NCBI GenBank assembly: GCA_039920745.1
Contig: JBDSDD010000019.1
Location: 57,299 to 121,298 of the forward strand
Length of the DNA stretch: 64,000 nt
Source: Scleromatobacter sp039920745
GTDB taxonomy: Bacteria > Pseudomonadota > Gammaproteobacteria > Burkholderiales > Burkholderiaceae_C
Direction of reading: 5' to 3'
The position numbers and the translations under genes were made by a program. A model generated the notes under the pieces. The model did no database searches and had not been told where the DNA came from. It saw nothing but the letters and a program-made list of their open reading frames with translations. Positions 15,396 through 24,352 of this stretch are shown one piece after another; position 1 is the stretch's first letter, and the number at the start of each line of letters is the position of its first letter.

Positions 15396-17489
15396 ATGAA
15401 CGACATCAAGAAGTTCATCGCGCCCTTCATCGGCAACGCCGCGCTCGGCAAGGCGCTGATGGCGCCGATCTTCATCGTCATGGTCTTGTCCATGATGGTG
15501 CTGCCGCTGCCGTCGTTCATGCTGGACCTGTTCTTCACCTTCAACATCGCGATGGCGTTGATGGTGATGATGGTGGCCGCCAACCTGGTGCGTCCGCTGG
15601 ACTTCGCCGCGTTCCCCACGGTGCTGCTGATCACCACCTTGCTTCGCCTGTCGCTCAACGTCGCCTCCACCCGCGTCGTGCTGATGCAAGGCCACACCGG
15701 CCCGGGTGCCGCCGGCCACGTGATCGAGTCCTTCGGCCACTTCCTGATCGGCGGCAACTTCGCCGTCGGCCTGATCGTGTTCGCCATCATCGTGGTGATC
15801 AACTTCATCGTGGTCACCAAGGGCGCGGAGCGCATCGCCGAAGTCGGCGCGCGCTTCACCCTGGACGCGATGCCAGGCAAGCAGATGGCGATCGACGCCG
15901 ACCTGAACGCCGGACTGATCGACGAGGCGATGGCCAAGCAGCGCCGCCGCGAAGTGGGCGACGAGGCCGAGTTCTTCGGCTCCATGGACGGCGCGTCGAA
16001 GTTCGTGCGCGGCGATGCCATGGCCGGCATCCTGATCCTGTTCATCAACATCATCGGTGGCTTCGTCGTCGGCGTGGTCCAGCACGGGCTGTCGGCTGGC
16101 GACGCGGCCGACACGTACATCGTGCTGGCGGTCGGCGATGCGCTGGTCGCGCAGATCCCTGGCCTGCTGATCTCGGTGGCGGCCGCGATGGTCGTGTCGC
16201 GCGTCGGCAAGGAAGAGGATTCGGGCTCGCAGATCCGCAACCAGCTGTTCGGCTCGCCCAAGGCGCTGGGCATCACCGCCAGCATCGTCGGCGCCCTGGC
16301 GCTGATCCCGGGCATGCCGCACCTGGTGTTCCTGATCATTGCCGGCGCCGCGGGCTGGTTCGCGCGCTTCCAGAAGCGCAAGGCCGAGTCCGACGCCATC
16401 GCCGCCAAGACCATGGCCGAGGTGCCGCCGCCGCCCAAGCCGGCCGACGCCGAGGCCGGCTGGGACGACGTCACCCCGGTGGACATCCTGGGCCTGGAAG
16501 TGGGCTACCGCCTGATCGCCCTGGTCGACAAGTCGCGCTCCGGCGACCTGTTGGCCCGCATCAAGGGCGTGCGCAAGAAGTTCGCGCAGGATGTCGGCTT
16601 CCTGCCGCCGTCCGTGCACATCCGCGACAACCTCGAATTGAAGCCCAGCATGTACCGCGTGACGCTGCGCGGCGCCGTCATCGGCGAAGGCGAGGCCTTC
16701 CCGGGCATGCATCTGGCGATCAACCCGGGCGGCACGACGCTGCAGCTGGCGGGCACCAAGTGTGTCGACCCCGCCTTCGGCCTGCCGGCGGTGTGGATCG
16801 AGGAGCGCCAGCGCGAAAGTGCCCAAATGGCCGGGTATACGGTCGTTGATTGCCCGACTGTCGTGGCCACCCATCTCTCACACTTGATGCAAGTGAACGC
16901 GGCACGCCTGTTGGGCCGCAACGAAGTCCAGATGCTGGTCGAACATGTGACCAAGCTGGCCCCGAAGCTGATCGAAGACGTGATTCCCAAGATGATCGCA
17001 ATCGCCCCTCTGCAAAAGATCCTCCAGCTGCTGCTGGAAGAGGGCGTGCACATCCGTGATTTCCGCTCCATCGTCGAATCGCTGGCCGAACACGCCGGCA
17101 GCGTCACCGATCCGGCCGAGCTGGCCCGCCGCATCCGCACGCACATCGCCCCGGCGATCGTCCAGCAGATCTACGGCCCGGTGCGCGAGCTCGACGTGAT
17201 CGCGCTGGAACCCGATCTCGAACGCATGGTCACCCAGGCCCTGACGTCGCCCCACGGCGCCGTGCTCGACCCGGGCGTGGCCGACACGCTGACCCGCCAG
17301 GCCTCCGACATGGCCCGCCGGCAAGAAGACAAGGGCCACCCGGCCTGCCTGCTGGTGCCGGACGCGTTGCGTGCCCCGCTCGCCCGACTGCTCAAGCGAG
17401 CGGCACCCCGCCTGAAGGTGCTGGCTCACAGTGAAATTCCTGAAACCCACTCGATCCGGATCGGCTCGATCATCGGAGGTACCGCATGA
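15396..17489 (+). CDS. flhA: flagellar export gate protein FlhA
   Basis: This 697-residue protein is the major export-gate subunit, forming the nonameric ring that docks chaperone-substrate complexes and couples proton flow to export. There are about eight transmembrane helices in the first ~330 residues, including the FHIPEP-type region (LRLSLNVASTRVVL) and the cytoplasmic loop with the conserved MPGKQMAIDADLN. A large soluble C-terminal domain follows. Length is standard. It overlaps flhF by 4 bp (ATGA). Confidence 0.96.
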   Translation: MNDIKKFIAPFIGNAALGKALMAPIFIVMVLSMMVLPLPSFMLDLFFTFNIAMALMVMMVAANLVRPLDFAAFPTVLLITTLLRLSLNVASTRVVLMQGHTGPGAAGHVIESFGHFLIGGNFAVGLIVFAIIVVINFIVVTKGAERIAEVGARFTLDAMPGKQMAIDADLNAGLIDEAMAKQRRREVGDEAEFFGSMDGASKFVRGDAMAGILILFINIIGGFVVGVVQHGLSAGDAADTYIVLAVGDALVAQIPGLLISVAAAMVVSRVGKEEDSGSQIRNQLFGSPKALGITASIVGALALIPGMPHLVFLIIAGAAGWFARFQKRKAESDAIAAKTMAEVPPPPKPADAEAGWDDVTPVDILGLEVGYRLIALVDKSRSGDLLARIKGVRKKFAQDVGFLPPSVHIRDNLELKPSMYRVTLRGAVIGEGEAFPGMHLAINPGGTTLQLAGTKCVDPAFGLPAVWIEERQRESAQMAGYTVVDCPTVVATHLSHLMQVNAARLLGRNEVQMLVEHVTKLAPKLIEDVIPKMIAIAPLQKILQLLLEEGVHIRDFRSIVESLAEHAGSVTDPAELARRIRTHIAPAIVQQIYGPVRELDVIALEPDLERMVTQALTSPHGAVLDPGVADTLTRQASDMARRQEDKGHPACLLVPDALRAPLARLLKRAAPRLKVLAHSEIPETHSIRIGSIIGGTA

Positions 17490-19207
17490 ACGTCAAACGT
17501 TTCGCCGCACGCACATCGCGTGAAGCCCTTGCGCTCGTGCGCCAGGCTTTTGGCGTCGACGCCGTGGTGCTCTCGACGAAGCCGTGTGCCGAAGGGATCG
17601 AAGTTCTCGCGATGGCCCCGGACTCGGTCGCCGGTCTCGAGCGTCTCACCGCGACGTCGGCAGAAGCCGCCCCGCGTCGCGCCGCGCCCCAGCACACGCC
17701 TGCGGCCCAGCGTGCCGCTGCCCCGACTTCCGCACAGAACGCCGCCCTCGCCGGCGCGCAGCGCGAACTCGCCAACCGCATGGGCGTGCCCCAGAACGAA
17801 GTGGAAGCCGACGCTGACCAGCTCGCGATGAGCACGCTGTCGTTCCAGGACTACGTGCGCGACCGCATGCTCAAGCGCCGCCACGCCGAACTGCACAACG
17901 CGCCGCTGGACGACACGCCGGCGCCGCGCGCCGAAACGACCCGCAGCGCACTGGCCCAGGCCGGTGCCGCCCGCACCGCCGTGGCCCGCGCCACCGCTCG
18001 CCAGCAGCAGATGACGTCGCTCGATGACGCCAGCGACGCCAACGACGACCACTTCGACGCCCCGCAACCGGTGGCCCCGCACCGCACCGCGCCGCAACAA
18101 CGCGTCGAGCCGACGCTGCCGCCGCAACGCATGGAGCGCGCCGAGCGCCCCGCACCGCAATCTTTCGCCAACGCCCCGGTGCTGCACGACGAGTACGTGC
18201 AAGAGGCGCCGCAGCCGCAATCGGCCTCGGTGACGCACCTGGCCGACGTGGTCTCGCGCAACAACCACATGGACATGGTCAACGAGCTGCGCTCGATGAA
18301 GGGCCTGATCGAGGAGCGCTTCGGCGCGCTGGCCTTCATGGAGAAGCTGCAGCGCCAGCCGCGCCAGGCGCTGCTGGCCCAGAAGCTGCTGGACGTCGGC
18401 TTCTCGCCGGCCCTGATCCGCAAGATGGTCGACGCGCTGCCCGCCACCGCCACCGACGAGAACGCCTGGGCCGCCGGCGTCCTCGAGCGCAACCTGCTGA
18501 CGAACGAATCCGAGCTCTCGATGGAAGACCAGGGCGGCGTGTTCGCCTTCGTCGGCTCCACCGGCGTCGGCAAGACGACGACCACCGCCAAGATCGCCGC
18601 CGGCTTCGCCGCGCGCCACGGCGCCGCCAACCTCGGCCTGATCACGCTGGACGCCTACCGCGTCGGCGCCCACGAACAGCTGCGCGCCTATGGCCGCATC
18701 CTGGGCGTGCCCGTGCACACCGCGCACGACCGCGCGTCGCTGGAAGACCTGCTCGAGCTGCTGTCGGCCAAGAAGATGGTCCTGATCGACACGGCCGGCA
18801 TGGCCCAGCGCGACGGCCGCACCCGCGAGCTGCTCGAAATGCTGGCGCACCGCTCGATCAAGAAGGTTCTCGTGGTGGATGCATCGTCGCAAGGCGAGAC
18901 CATCGACGACGTGATCATCAACTGGAAGGCCTCGGCCTGCGCGGGCGTGATCCTGTCCAAGATCGACGAGGCCGTCAAGCTGGCCCCGGCGCTGGACGCG
19001 CTGATCCGCCACAAGCTCAAGAACATCGGCGTGGCCAACGGCCAGCGCGTGCCGGAAGACTGGCACCACCTGTCGGCCAACGCGCTCGTGCATCGCGCGC
19101 TCAAGGGGGGCGGCAGCGCGGCCTATCGCATGGATCCGCAGGACGTGCATCTCGTGTTCGCGCACGCTGGCCTGAACCAGCATTCAGCCGCGTCGTTGCG
19201 CGTCTGA
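17486..19207 (+). CDS. flhF: flagellar SRP-type GTPase FlhF
   Basis: This 573-residue protein controls the number and polar position of flagella. An N-terminal basic B region (residues 1-50) and an Ala/Pro/Gln-rich linker (about 60-250) precede the NG GTPase domain. The G1 loop GSTGVGKTTTTAK is near residue 356, followed by TLDAYRVGAHEQL, DTAGM and SKIDEA. The linker is longer than in many homologues. The start overlaps the flhA stop. The next gene encodes the FlhG-like partner. Confidence 0.95.
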   Translation: MNVKRFAARTSREALALVRQAFGVDAVVLSTKPCAEGIEVLAMAPDSVAGLERLTATSAEAAPRRAAPQHTPAAQRAAAPTSAQNAALAGAQRELANRMGVPQNEVEADADQLAMSTLSFQDYVRDRMLKRRHAELHNAPLDDTPAPRAETTRSALAQAGAARTAVARATARQQQMTSLDDASDANDDHFDAPQPVAPHRTAPQQRVEPTLPPQRMERAERPAPQSFANAPVLHDEYVQEAPQPQSASVTHLADVVSRNNHMDMVNELRSMKGLIEERFGALAFMEKLQRQPRQALLAQKLLDVGFSPALIRKMVDALPATATDENAWAAGVLERNLLTNESELSMEDQGGVFAFVGSTGVGKTTTTAKIAAGFAARHGAANLGLITLDAYRVGAHEQLRAYGRILGVPVHTAHDRASLEDLLELLSAKKMVLIDTAGMAQRDGRTRELLEMLAHRSIKKVLVVDASSQGETIDDVIINWKASACAGVILSKIDEAVKLAPALDALIRHKLKNIGVANGQRVPEDWHHLSANALVHRALKGGGSAAYRMDPQDVHLVFAHAGLNQHSAASLRV

Positions 19208-19272
19208 ACACCGCTGCGAAACGCCGCTTTTCAGCCGATCGACCCCACGCTCGCACGGACATAGTCTCCTAC

Positions 19273-20073
19273 ATGACCCGTCATCGCAACCCACCCCCGA
19301 CTGACCAGGCCGACGGCCTGCGGCGCATGTTCGCCGCGGCCCGGGCGGTCATCGTGCCGGTCGTCGCCAACCCGCACGTCGAGCACCATGGCGCCGTGCT
19401 GGCGCGACTCGCAAGCGTGTTCGCCGAGAAGGGCCTGAACACGCTGGTGGTCGACGCCGCGGACACCGCGCCCGAACCCGGCGAGCTCGCGTTCATCGAC
19501 CTCGGCGCCTGCGTCGAGCCGCTGTCGCCGCAGCTCGCCTACCTGGCCGCACGCGGCCTGCCGATGCAGCATGTCGACACGCTCGGCTCGTGCGCCAGCT
19601 TCATCCCACGCATGGTCAATGTCGTCTATGACGTCGACGTGGTCGTGATCCACGCCGAAGCGCGCGTGCTGGCCCGCATGCTGGGCGAGCAGGCGCTGCG
19701 TCCGGTGCTTCTGGCCTCCGGCGCCAGCGAAAGCCTGACCCACGCGTACGCTGCGCTCAAGCTGCTGGTGCAGCGCCTGGGCCTGATGAGTTTCGACCTC
19801 GTGATGCCGACGGCCAAGGGCCGCGGCCCGACGCCTGCCCAGATCGCGCGTCGCGTGTCCGACTGCGCCGACCGCTTCCTCGGCGCGGCCATGCACGACT
19901 CGGCTGCGATCGATCCCGACATGGCCTTCGGTCAGGCCTCCGGCCCCGACCTGATGCGCCTGGCCACCGCCCAGCTGAGCGTGCCGGCCCCCGCGCCGAC
20001 GGCGATCGCACCTGCGCGCACCTGGGCGCCGTCGCGTCCCGCTGCCGCATCGTCTTCCTACCTGTCCGCTTGA
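19273..20073 (+). CDS. FlhG/FleN-like protein lacking the ATP-binding loop
   Basis: The 266-residue product sits in the flhG slot between flhF and fliA. Residues 11-19 read DQADGLRRM and match the N-terminal DQAxxLR helix by which FlhG stimulates the FlhF GTPase. A MinD-like fold is suggested by GLNTLVVDAAD, the beta-strand pattern YDVDVVVIHAEA and the spacing of later helices. The deviant Walker A motif (KGGxGK) of MinD/FlhG ATPases is absent; the equivalent stretch reads VANPHVEHHGAVLA. ATP-driven dimerisation therefore seems impossible. The C-terminus is Ala/Pro-rich. The gene stops inside the fliA leader. I leave the symbol empty because orthology is by position and motif only. Confidence 0.75.
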   Translation: MTRHRNPPPTDQADGLRRMFAAARAVIVPVVANPHVEHHGAVLARLASVFAEKGLNTLVVDAADTAPEPGELAFIDLGACVEPLSPQLAYLAARGLPMQHVDTLGSCASFIPRMVNVVYDVDVVVIHAEARVLARMLGEQALRPVLLASGASESLTHAYAALKLLVQRLGLMSFDLVMPTAKGRGPTPAQIARRVSDCADRFLGAAMHDSAAIDPDMAFGQASGPDLMRLATAQLSVPAPAPTAIAPARTWAPSRPAAASSSYLSA

Positions 20074-20093
20074 ACAAGATTCTGGAGATCGCC

Positions 20094-20807
20094 ATGTACA
20101 CCGCCAAAGGCCACCTCGATGCCAACGCGATGCTCAAGCAATACAGTCCCCTCGTGCGCCGCCTCGCGCACCAGATGATTGCCAAGCTGCCAGCCAACGT
20201 GGAAATCGACGACCTGATCCAGGTCGGCATGATCGGCCTGAACGACGCCATGTCGCGCTTCGACAGCGAACAGGGCGTGCAGTTCGAGACCTTCGCCACC
20301 CAGCGCATCCGCGGCGCGATGCTCGATGAGTTGCGCGGCAGCGACTGGATGAGCCGCGGCGGCCGTCGCCAGCAACGCGAGATCGAGACCGCGGTGCACA
20401 AGCTGGAGCAGAAGCTCGGCCGCGCCCCGCAGGAAAGCGAGATCGCCGAATCGATGGGCATGTCGCTGACGCAGTACCAGGAAGTGCTGGGCAAGGTGCG
20501 CGGCACGCAACTGGTCTACCTGGAAGACATGTCCGGCGACGAGGGCGGCGACGACTACCTCGACCGGCACGTGTCCAACGAGGACGCCAACCCGCTCTCG
20601 ATGCTGCAGGACCACCGCATGCGCGAAGCGCTGGTGGAGGCCATCAAGAACCTGCCCGAGCGCGAGCAGTACGTGATGAGCATGTACTACGAGCACGACA
20701 TGAACCTGAAGGAAATCGCCGCGGTGCTCAAGGTCACGGAAAGCCGTGTCTGCCAGCTGCACAGCCAGTCGATCGCGCGCCTGCGGGTCAAGCTGCGCGA
20801 GTGGTGA
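20094..20807 (+). CDS. fliA: RNA polymerase sigma-28 factor, flagellar
   Basis: This 237-residue sigma factor transcribes late flagellar and chemotaxis genes and is held by FlgM until hook completion. Region 2 (VEIDDLIQVGMIGLNDA, FETFATQRIRGAMLDELR) and region 4 (LPEREQYVMSMYYEHD with the HTH LKVTESRVCQLHSQ) are intact. The ATG at 20094 was chosen because GGAG lies 7 bp upstream; a TTG at 20070 overlapping the previous stop is possible but less likely. It is the last gene of the block and is followed by an intrinsic terminator. Confidence 0.96.
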   Translation: MYTAKGHLDANAMLKQYSPLVRRLAHQMIAKLPANVEIDDLIQVGMIGLNDAMSRFDSEQGVQFETFATQRIRGAMLDELRGSDWMSRGGRRQQREIETAVHKLEQKLGRAPQESEIAESMGMSLTQYQEVLGKVRGTQLVYLEDMSGDEGGDDYLDRHVSNEDANPLSMLQDHRMREALVEAIKNLPEREQYVMSMYYEHDMNLKEIAAVLKVTESRVCQLHSQSIARLRVKLREW

Positions 20808-20833
20808 TCCGCGGGCTGTCTGCCCCGTGAACC

Positions 20834-20855
20834 AGCCGCCTTCGGGCGGCTTTTT
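20834..20855 (+). terminator. intrinsic terminator after fliA
   Basis: A stem AGCCGCC / GGGCGGCT with a TTC loop is followed directly by TTTTT. It lies 26 bp after the fliA stop. This is the clearest Rho-independent terminator in the window. Confidence 0.85.
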
Positions 20856-20971
20856 CATGGTTCATCGCGAGGGGCCCGCGCCGTGCAAAAAAGAAAGCAA
20901 GCAAGGCCTCGTCTCTGGCGTCGGAACTGCAGTGGCGCTGGAGTCGCGCCAGCCGTCGACGCGCGATGGCT

Positions 20972-21226
20972 TCAGAGCCCCATCTTCTTCGCCGCGAACA
21001 GCAGGATCATCGCGCCGATCACCGACATGATGATCCCGGCCGGGTGGACGATCGCGCCGTCGGCCGGCTTGCTGAACAGGCGGGCGATGAAGCCTCCGAC
21101 GAACGAGCCGGCGATGCCCAGCACGCCGGTCATCAGCAGGCCGATGCTCTCGGCGCCTGGCATGAAGAAGCGCGCGATGGCGCCCACGACGATGCCGACG
21201 ATGAACATCCACAGGATATGGAACAT
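20972..21226 (-). CDS. GlsB/YeaQ/YmgE family membrane protein
   Basis: This 84-residue protein has three hydrophobic segments and the Gly-rich pattern of the transglycosylase-associated/YeaQ family (FIVGIVVGAIARFFMPG, GVLGIAGSFVGGFIARL). Members are small inner-membrane proteins linked to stress responses; the biochemical role is unknown. The ATG complementary to 21224-21226 has GGAG upstream. The open frame extends further but without support. It is convergent to fliA. Confidence 0.88.
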   Translation of the reverse strand: MFHILWMFIVGIVVGAIARFFMPGAESIGLLMTGVLGIAGSFVGGFIARLFSKPADGAIVHPAGIIMSVIGAMILLFAAKKMGL

Positions 21227-21405
21227 GGTCGATCTCCGGGTTGCGGCGCGCCTGCGCAGCGTGCCAATGGATGGGCGGAATTTAGCGCCAGAATGCGCGC
21301 ACGCCCGCCCGGGTCTTCCCCAGTGATCGGGGGGCGGGGCTCGCGCATGGCGCGAAGCGGGTATCGTGGGCCGGTTTACGACCTTGCACGGAGCCCGAAG
21401 CCGCC

Positions 21406-22020
21406 ATGCCGTCCGACACGACGCACCTGATCGCCCTTGCGGCCGCCCTCGGCTGGGCCAGCGGCCTGCGCCTGTGGGCCGTGCTGCTGCTGACGGGCGG
21501 CGCCGGCGCGCTCGGCTGGGTCGCGCTGCCGCCCGGCCTTCACATCCTCGAGAACCCGCTCGTGTTGACGGCCGCCGGCCTGATGGCCACGGTCGAATTC
21601 CTGGCCGACAAGATCCCGGCGCTCGACACGGTCTGGGATGCGCTGCAGACGCTGGTTCGCATTCCCGGCGGCGCTGCGCTGGCCGCCGGGGTGTTCGGCG
21701 GCGGCGACTCGACATGGGTTGCGGCGGCGGCGGTGCTGGGCGGCGTGCTGGCGGCCAATTCCCACGTTGCCAAGGCCAGCCTGCGCGCGGCGGTCAACAC
21801 GTCACCCGAGCCGTTCTCCAACATCGCGCTGTCGCTGCTGGGCGACGCGGCGGTGCCGGGCATGCTGTGGCTGGCGACGGCGCATCCGATCGCATTGCTC
21901 GGGGTGGTGGGCGTCGCCGCGCTGGTGATGGCGGCGATCTCCGTGCTGCTGATCCGCTTCCTGCGATCGCTGGTCGGGCGCGTGCGGGGCTGGTTGGCGC
22001 CGTCGACGGCAGTCCGGTGA
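21406..22020 (+). CDS. DUF4126 family membrane protein
   Basis: This 204-residue protein has about five hydrophobic helices. It shows the pattern ALGWASGLRLWAVLL at the start and KASLRAAVNTSPEP in a conserved loop, as in DUF4126 proteins. The function is unknown. It stands alone between the divergent GlsB-type gene and the acyltransferase. Confidence 0.78.
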   Translation: MPSDTTHLIALAAALGWASGLRLWAVLLLTGGAGALGWVALPPGLHILENPLVLTAAGLMATVEFLADKIPALDTVWDALQTLVRIPGGAALAAGVFGGGDSTWVAAAAVLGGVLAANSHVAKASLRAAVNTSPEPFSNIALSLLGDAAVPGMLWLATAHPIALLGVVGVAALVMAAISVLLIRFLRSLVGRVRGWLAPSTAVR

Positions 22021-22285
22021 AACCAAGTCGCGACATTCGACTTTCTGGTTTGACCGCCGGATAGCGGCCACTCGTGCCAGCTGCCAGTCAGCTATCTGAC
22101 AGCTCTGCCGCAGCTACAGCGGCACACTCTTGGTCGCCGGATGTGCAAGGACGAAAGTCAAGACACGCTCGATGTGTCGAACGCACATCGCTGCCGTCAC
22201 GCTGAACCCGGAACGCGACTCGGCGGTCACGATGGCAACTCACGAGCAAATTAGCTGGCGCGCGCAATAGAGGGGAGAGCATCCG

Positions 22286-23299
22286 ATGCGGATGGCGTGG
22301 CTTGACTTCTTCAGGGGCATCGCGGCGCTGATCGTGGTCGCGTACCATTTTCGGGATGGCCTCGAACTTCCCCGGTTCAGCTTCGGCTACCTGACCGTCG
22401 ATCTGTTCTTCGTCCTGAGCGGCATCGTTTTGGGCATTCGCTATACCGCCGCGATCGAAAGCGGGATGTCGTTCGCCGAATTTGCGTGGCATCGACTGCG
22501 TCGTCTCTACCCGATGGCGGTGATCGTGGCGGCCTTGGTCGCCACGATGAACGCGCTGTCCGTACCGGTCGGCCAATACATGCACGCGTGGCGCGAAGGC
22601 GCCCTGTCCGTCCTTTTCGTCACGCCCTACCCCCACAGCCTGGGCATGGAGGCGGCGTTCCCCTGCGACAGCCCCATGTGGTCGCTGTGGGCCGAACTGG
22701 CCTCCAACGTCGTCTGGTTCGTCGCGCTGCGGTTCGGCCGTCGATTCACGGCCGCGGTCTTTGCGGTCTCGATGCTCGCATTCATCGTCCTCGCCATCCA
22801 TGAGGGACAGTTCTTCATGGGATGGCAAGGTGGCGCCAAGGATCTGCTGAAGGCATTGCTGCGGGCGCTCGCCTGGTTCGGCGTCGGCTACTGGATCGCC
22901 CTGCGCAAGCCAAAGCGGATCGCGCCTCCGGCCTTGCTCGTCTTCGGCTTGGTGCTCTTTTGCGCGCTATTCGAGACGCATGTCCTGAGTGACGTCGTCA
23001 GCGGTGCCCTGGTCGTGGTGACGGGCTGCGCGCTGCTGGTCGCGGTGATGGACATTCAGCCGAATGGCGTCGCCTTGCAGCGGATCTGCACCGCACTCGG
23101 GATACTCTCGTTTCCGCTGTACCTGATCCACGTGCCGGCCGGTCGACTCGCCTATTACCCGATCCGAATGGGCATGAACACGGTCGTGGCGCATCTGCTG
23201 ACGATCGCGACCGCGGCCCTTCTGGCCGTGCTTCTGAACGAAGCGGTCGTCCGACGCTTGCCATCGCGCCTGATATCGTTCGCCACAACGACCGCTTAG
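22286..23299 (+). CDS. acyltransferase 3 family membrane protein
   Basis: This 337-residue integral membrane enzyme of the OafA/YrhL type O-acylates sugars of cell-surface polysaccharides. It has about ten hydrophobic helices. The N-terminal motif WLDFFRGIAALIVVAYHF contains the catalytic R10 and H21. VDLFFVLSGIVLG and RLRRLYP are further family marks. No fused SGNH domain is present. GGGGAG lies upstream of the start. There is no glycan cluster nearby, so the substrate is unknown. Confidence 0.9.
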   Translation: MRMAWLDFFRGIAALIVVAYHFRDGLELPRFSFGYLTVDLFFVLSGIVLGIRYTAAIESGMSFAEFAWHRLRRLYPMAVIVAALVATMNALSVPVGQYMHAWREGALSVLFVTPYPHSLGMEAAFPCDSPMWSLWAELASNVVWFVALRFGRRFTAAVFAVSMLAFIVLAIHEGQFFMGWQGGAKDLLKALLRALAWFGVGYWIALRKPKRIAPPALLVFGLVLFCALFETHVLSDVVSGALVVVTGCALLVAVMDIQPNGVALQRICTALGILSFPLYLIHVPAGRLAYYPIRMGMNTVVAHLLTIATAALLAVLLNEAVVRRLPSRLISFATTTA

Positions 23300-23387
23300 C
23301 TGCGTGCGCCGGCGGCACGAACACATCGACGTCGCGCGACACCCCGACACCGAGACCGTGCGAGGCGCTCTCCGAGAATCGAGAACC

Positions 23388-23414
23388 GTGAAGTGTCGTG
23401 AAGTGTCGTGAAGT
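23388..23414. repeat. 10-bp direct repeats
   Basis: GTGAAGTGTC occurs twice in tandem, followed by GTGAAGT. The period is one helical turn. It lies about 135 bp before marR and may be incidental. Confidence 0.5.
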
Positions 23415-23516
23415 TGGTACTTTCCCGCCGACGGCTTTCACTGTTGCGCGCTCTGGCCGAATCCTTGTCGCGTGTCCTCACCCCTGCGATCACTGCGCAG
23501 AATAAAAGGCAAACTT

Positions 23517-23546
23517 GCCAGTCTGACTGTCAATAGATAGACTGGC
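23517..23546 (+). promoter_or_regulatory. putative MarR operator
   Basis: A perfect 8-bp inverted repeat (GCCAGTCT / AGACTGGC) with a 14-bp spacer ends 3 bp before the marR start codon. It covers the position where a ribosome site would be, and no Shine-Dalgarno is seen, so the message may be leaderless or nearly so. Binding of the encoded regulator here would block transcription. Confidence 0.5.
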
Positions 23547-23549
23547 CGC

Positions 23550-23996
23550 ATGCCTTCGAACCGCCACGCCGACGCTTCGCGTCTGGAAGCCAGGGCCTGC
23601 GAGTTGATGCAGTCCATCGGCGTGCTGCTGCGCCGCGTGCGCAGCGAGTCCGGCGCCCAAGGGCTGAGCTGGTCGCAGGCCACCGCGCTGGGCCGGCTCG
23701 ACCGCGCCGGAGCGATGACCACGGCCGACCTGGCGCGCGCCGAGATGGTCAAGCCGCAGTCGATGGGCACGCTGCTGGCCGAGCTGGAGGCGGACGGCCT
23801 GGTGCAGCGCCAGGCGCATCCGACCGACGGTCGCCAGATCCTGTTCTCGCTGACGCACGCTGGCACCGAGGCGCGGCGCCAGCGTCACGCCGCGAAGCTC
23901 GCGTGGCTCACGGCGTCGATGAGCCAGCTCGACGCCGACGAGCAGCGCACGCTCGTCGACGCCATCGCGCTCATCAAGCGGCTCGCCCAAGGCTGA
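23550..23996 (+). CDS. MarR family transcriptional regulator
   Basis: This 148-residue winged-helix dimer is predicted to repress its own operon. The HTH segment is MTTADLARAEMVKPQSMGTL, and the wing carries the typical DGRQILFSLT after RQAHPTD. It is the first gene of a three-gene unit with a small membrane protein (32 bp downstream) and an MFS exporter, the usual layout for ligand-inducible efflux. The inverted repeat at 23517-23546 is the likely operator. Confidence 0.92.
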   Translation: MPSNRHADASRLEARACELMQSIGVLLRRVRSESGAQGLSWSQATALGRLDRAGAMTTADLARAEMVKPQSMGTLLAELEADGLVQRQAHPTDGRQILFSLTHAGTEARRQRHAAKLAWLTASMSQLDADEQRTLVDAIALIKRLAQG

Positions 23997-24028
23997 ACGC
24001 TGCTGCTCAACCCGCCAAGGAGCCCTGC

Positions 24029-24352
24029 ATGAATTTCGGTCACTACGTCGCCTGGTTTTTCGGCGGAGCCTTCCTGCTCAACGCGGTGCCGCACATCGCG
24101 GCCGGCTCGATGGGACGCGCGTTCCAGACGCCGTTCGCCAAGCCGCCGGGCCAGGGGTTGTCGTCGTCCAGCGTCAACGTGCTGTGGGGCTTCTGCAACC
24201 TCGCCGTGGCCTGGCTGCTGCTGGTCAGCACGGGCTCGTTCGACCTGCGTACCCCCGCCGACGCGCTGGCCGCTGGCCTCGGTGCGTTCGCACTCGCGTT
24301 GCTCGTCGCGCGCCGGTTCGGGCGGTTCAACGGAGGCAACACGCCCGCATGA
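24029..24352 (+). CDS. small membrane protein in the MarR/MFS operon
   Basis: This 107-residue protein starts at an ATG with AAGGAG upstream and is predicted to have three hydrophobic helices (FGHYVAWFFGGAFLLNAV, VLWGFCNLAVAWLLLV and a C-terminal one). I do not recognise the family. Its stop overlaps the start of the MFS gene (ATGA), so the two are translated together and may act together in export. Confidence 0.75.
   Translation: MNFGHYVAWFFGGAFLLNAVPHIAAGSMGRAFQTPFAKPPGQGLSSSSVNVLWGFCNLAVAWLLLVSTGSFDLRTPADALAAGLGAFALALLVARRFGRFNGGNTPA

Noticed and set aside
14241..16874. An 877-codon open frame antisense to flhB and flhA
   Set aside because: The translation is low-complexity (Asp/His/Arg/Gly-rich) and both sense genes are certain.
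22021..22285. Possible small gene between DUF4126 and the acyltransferase
   Set aside because: Frames are short and interrupted; only the acyltransferase ribosome site is recognisable.
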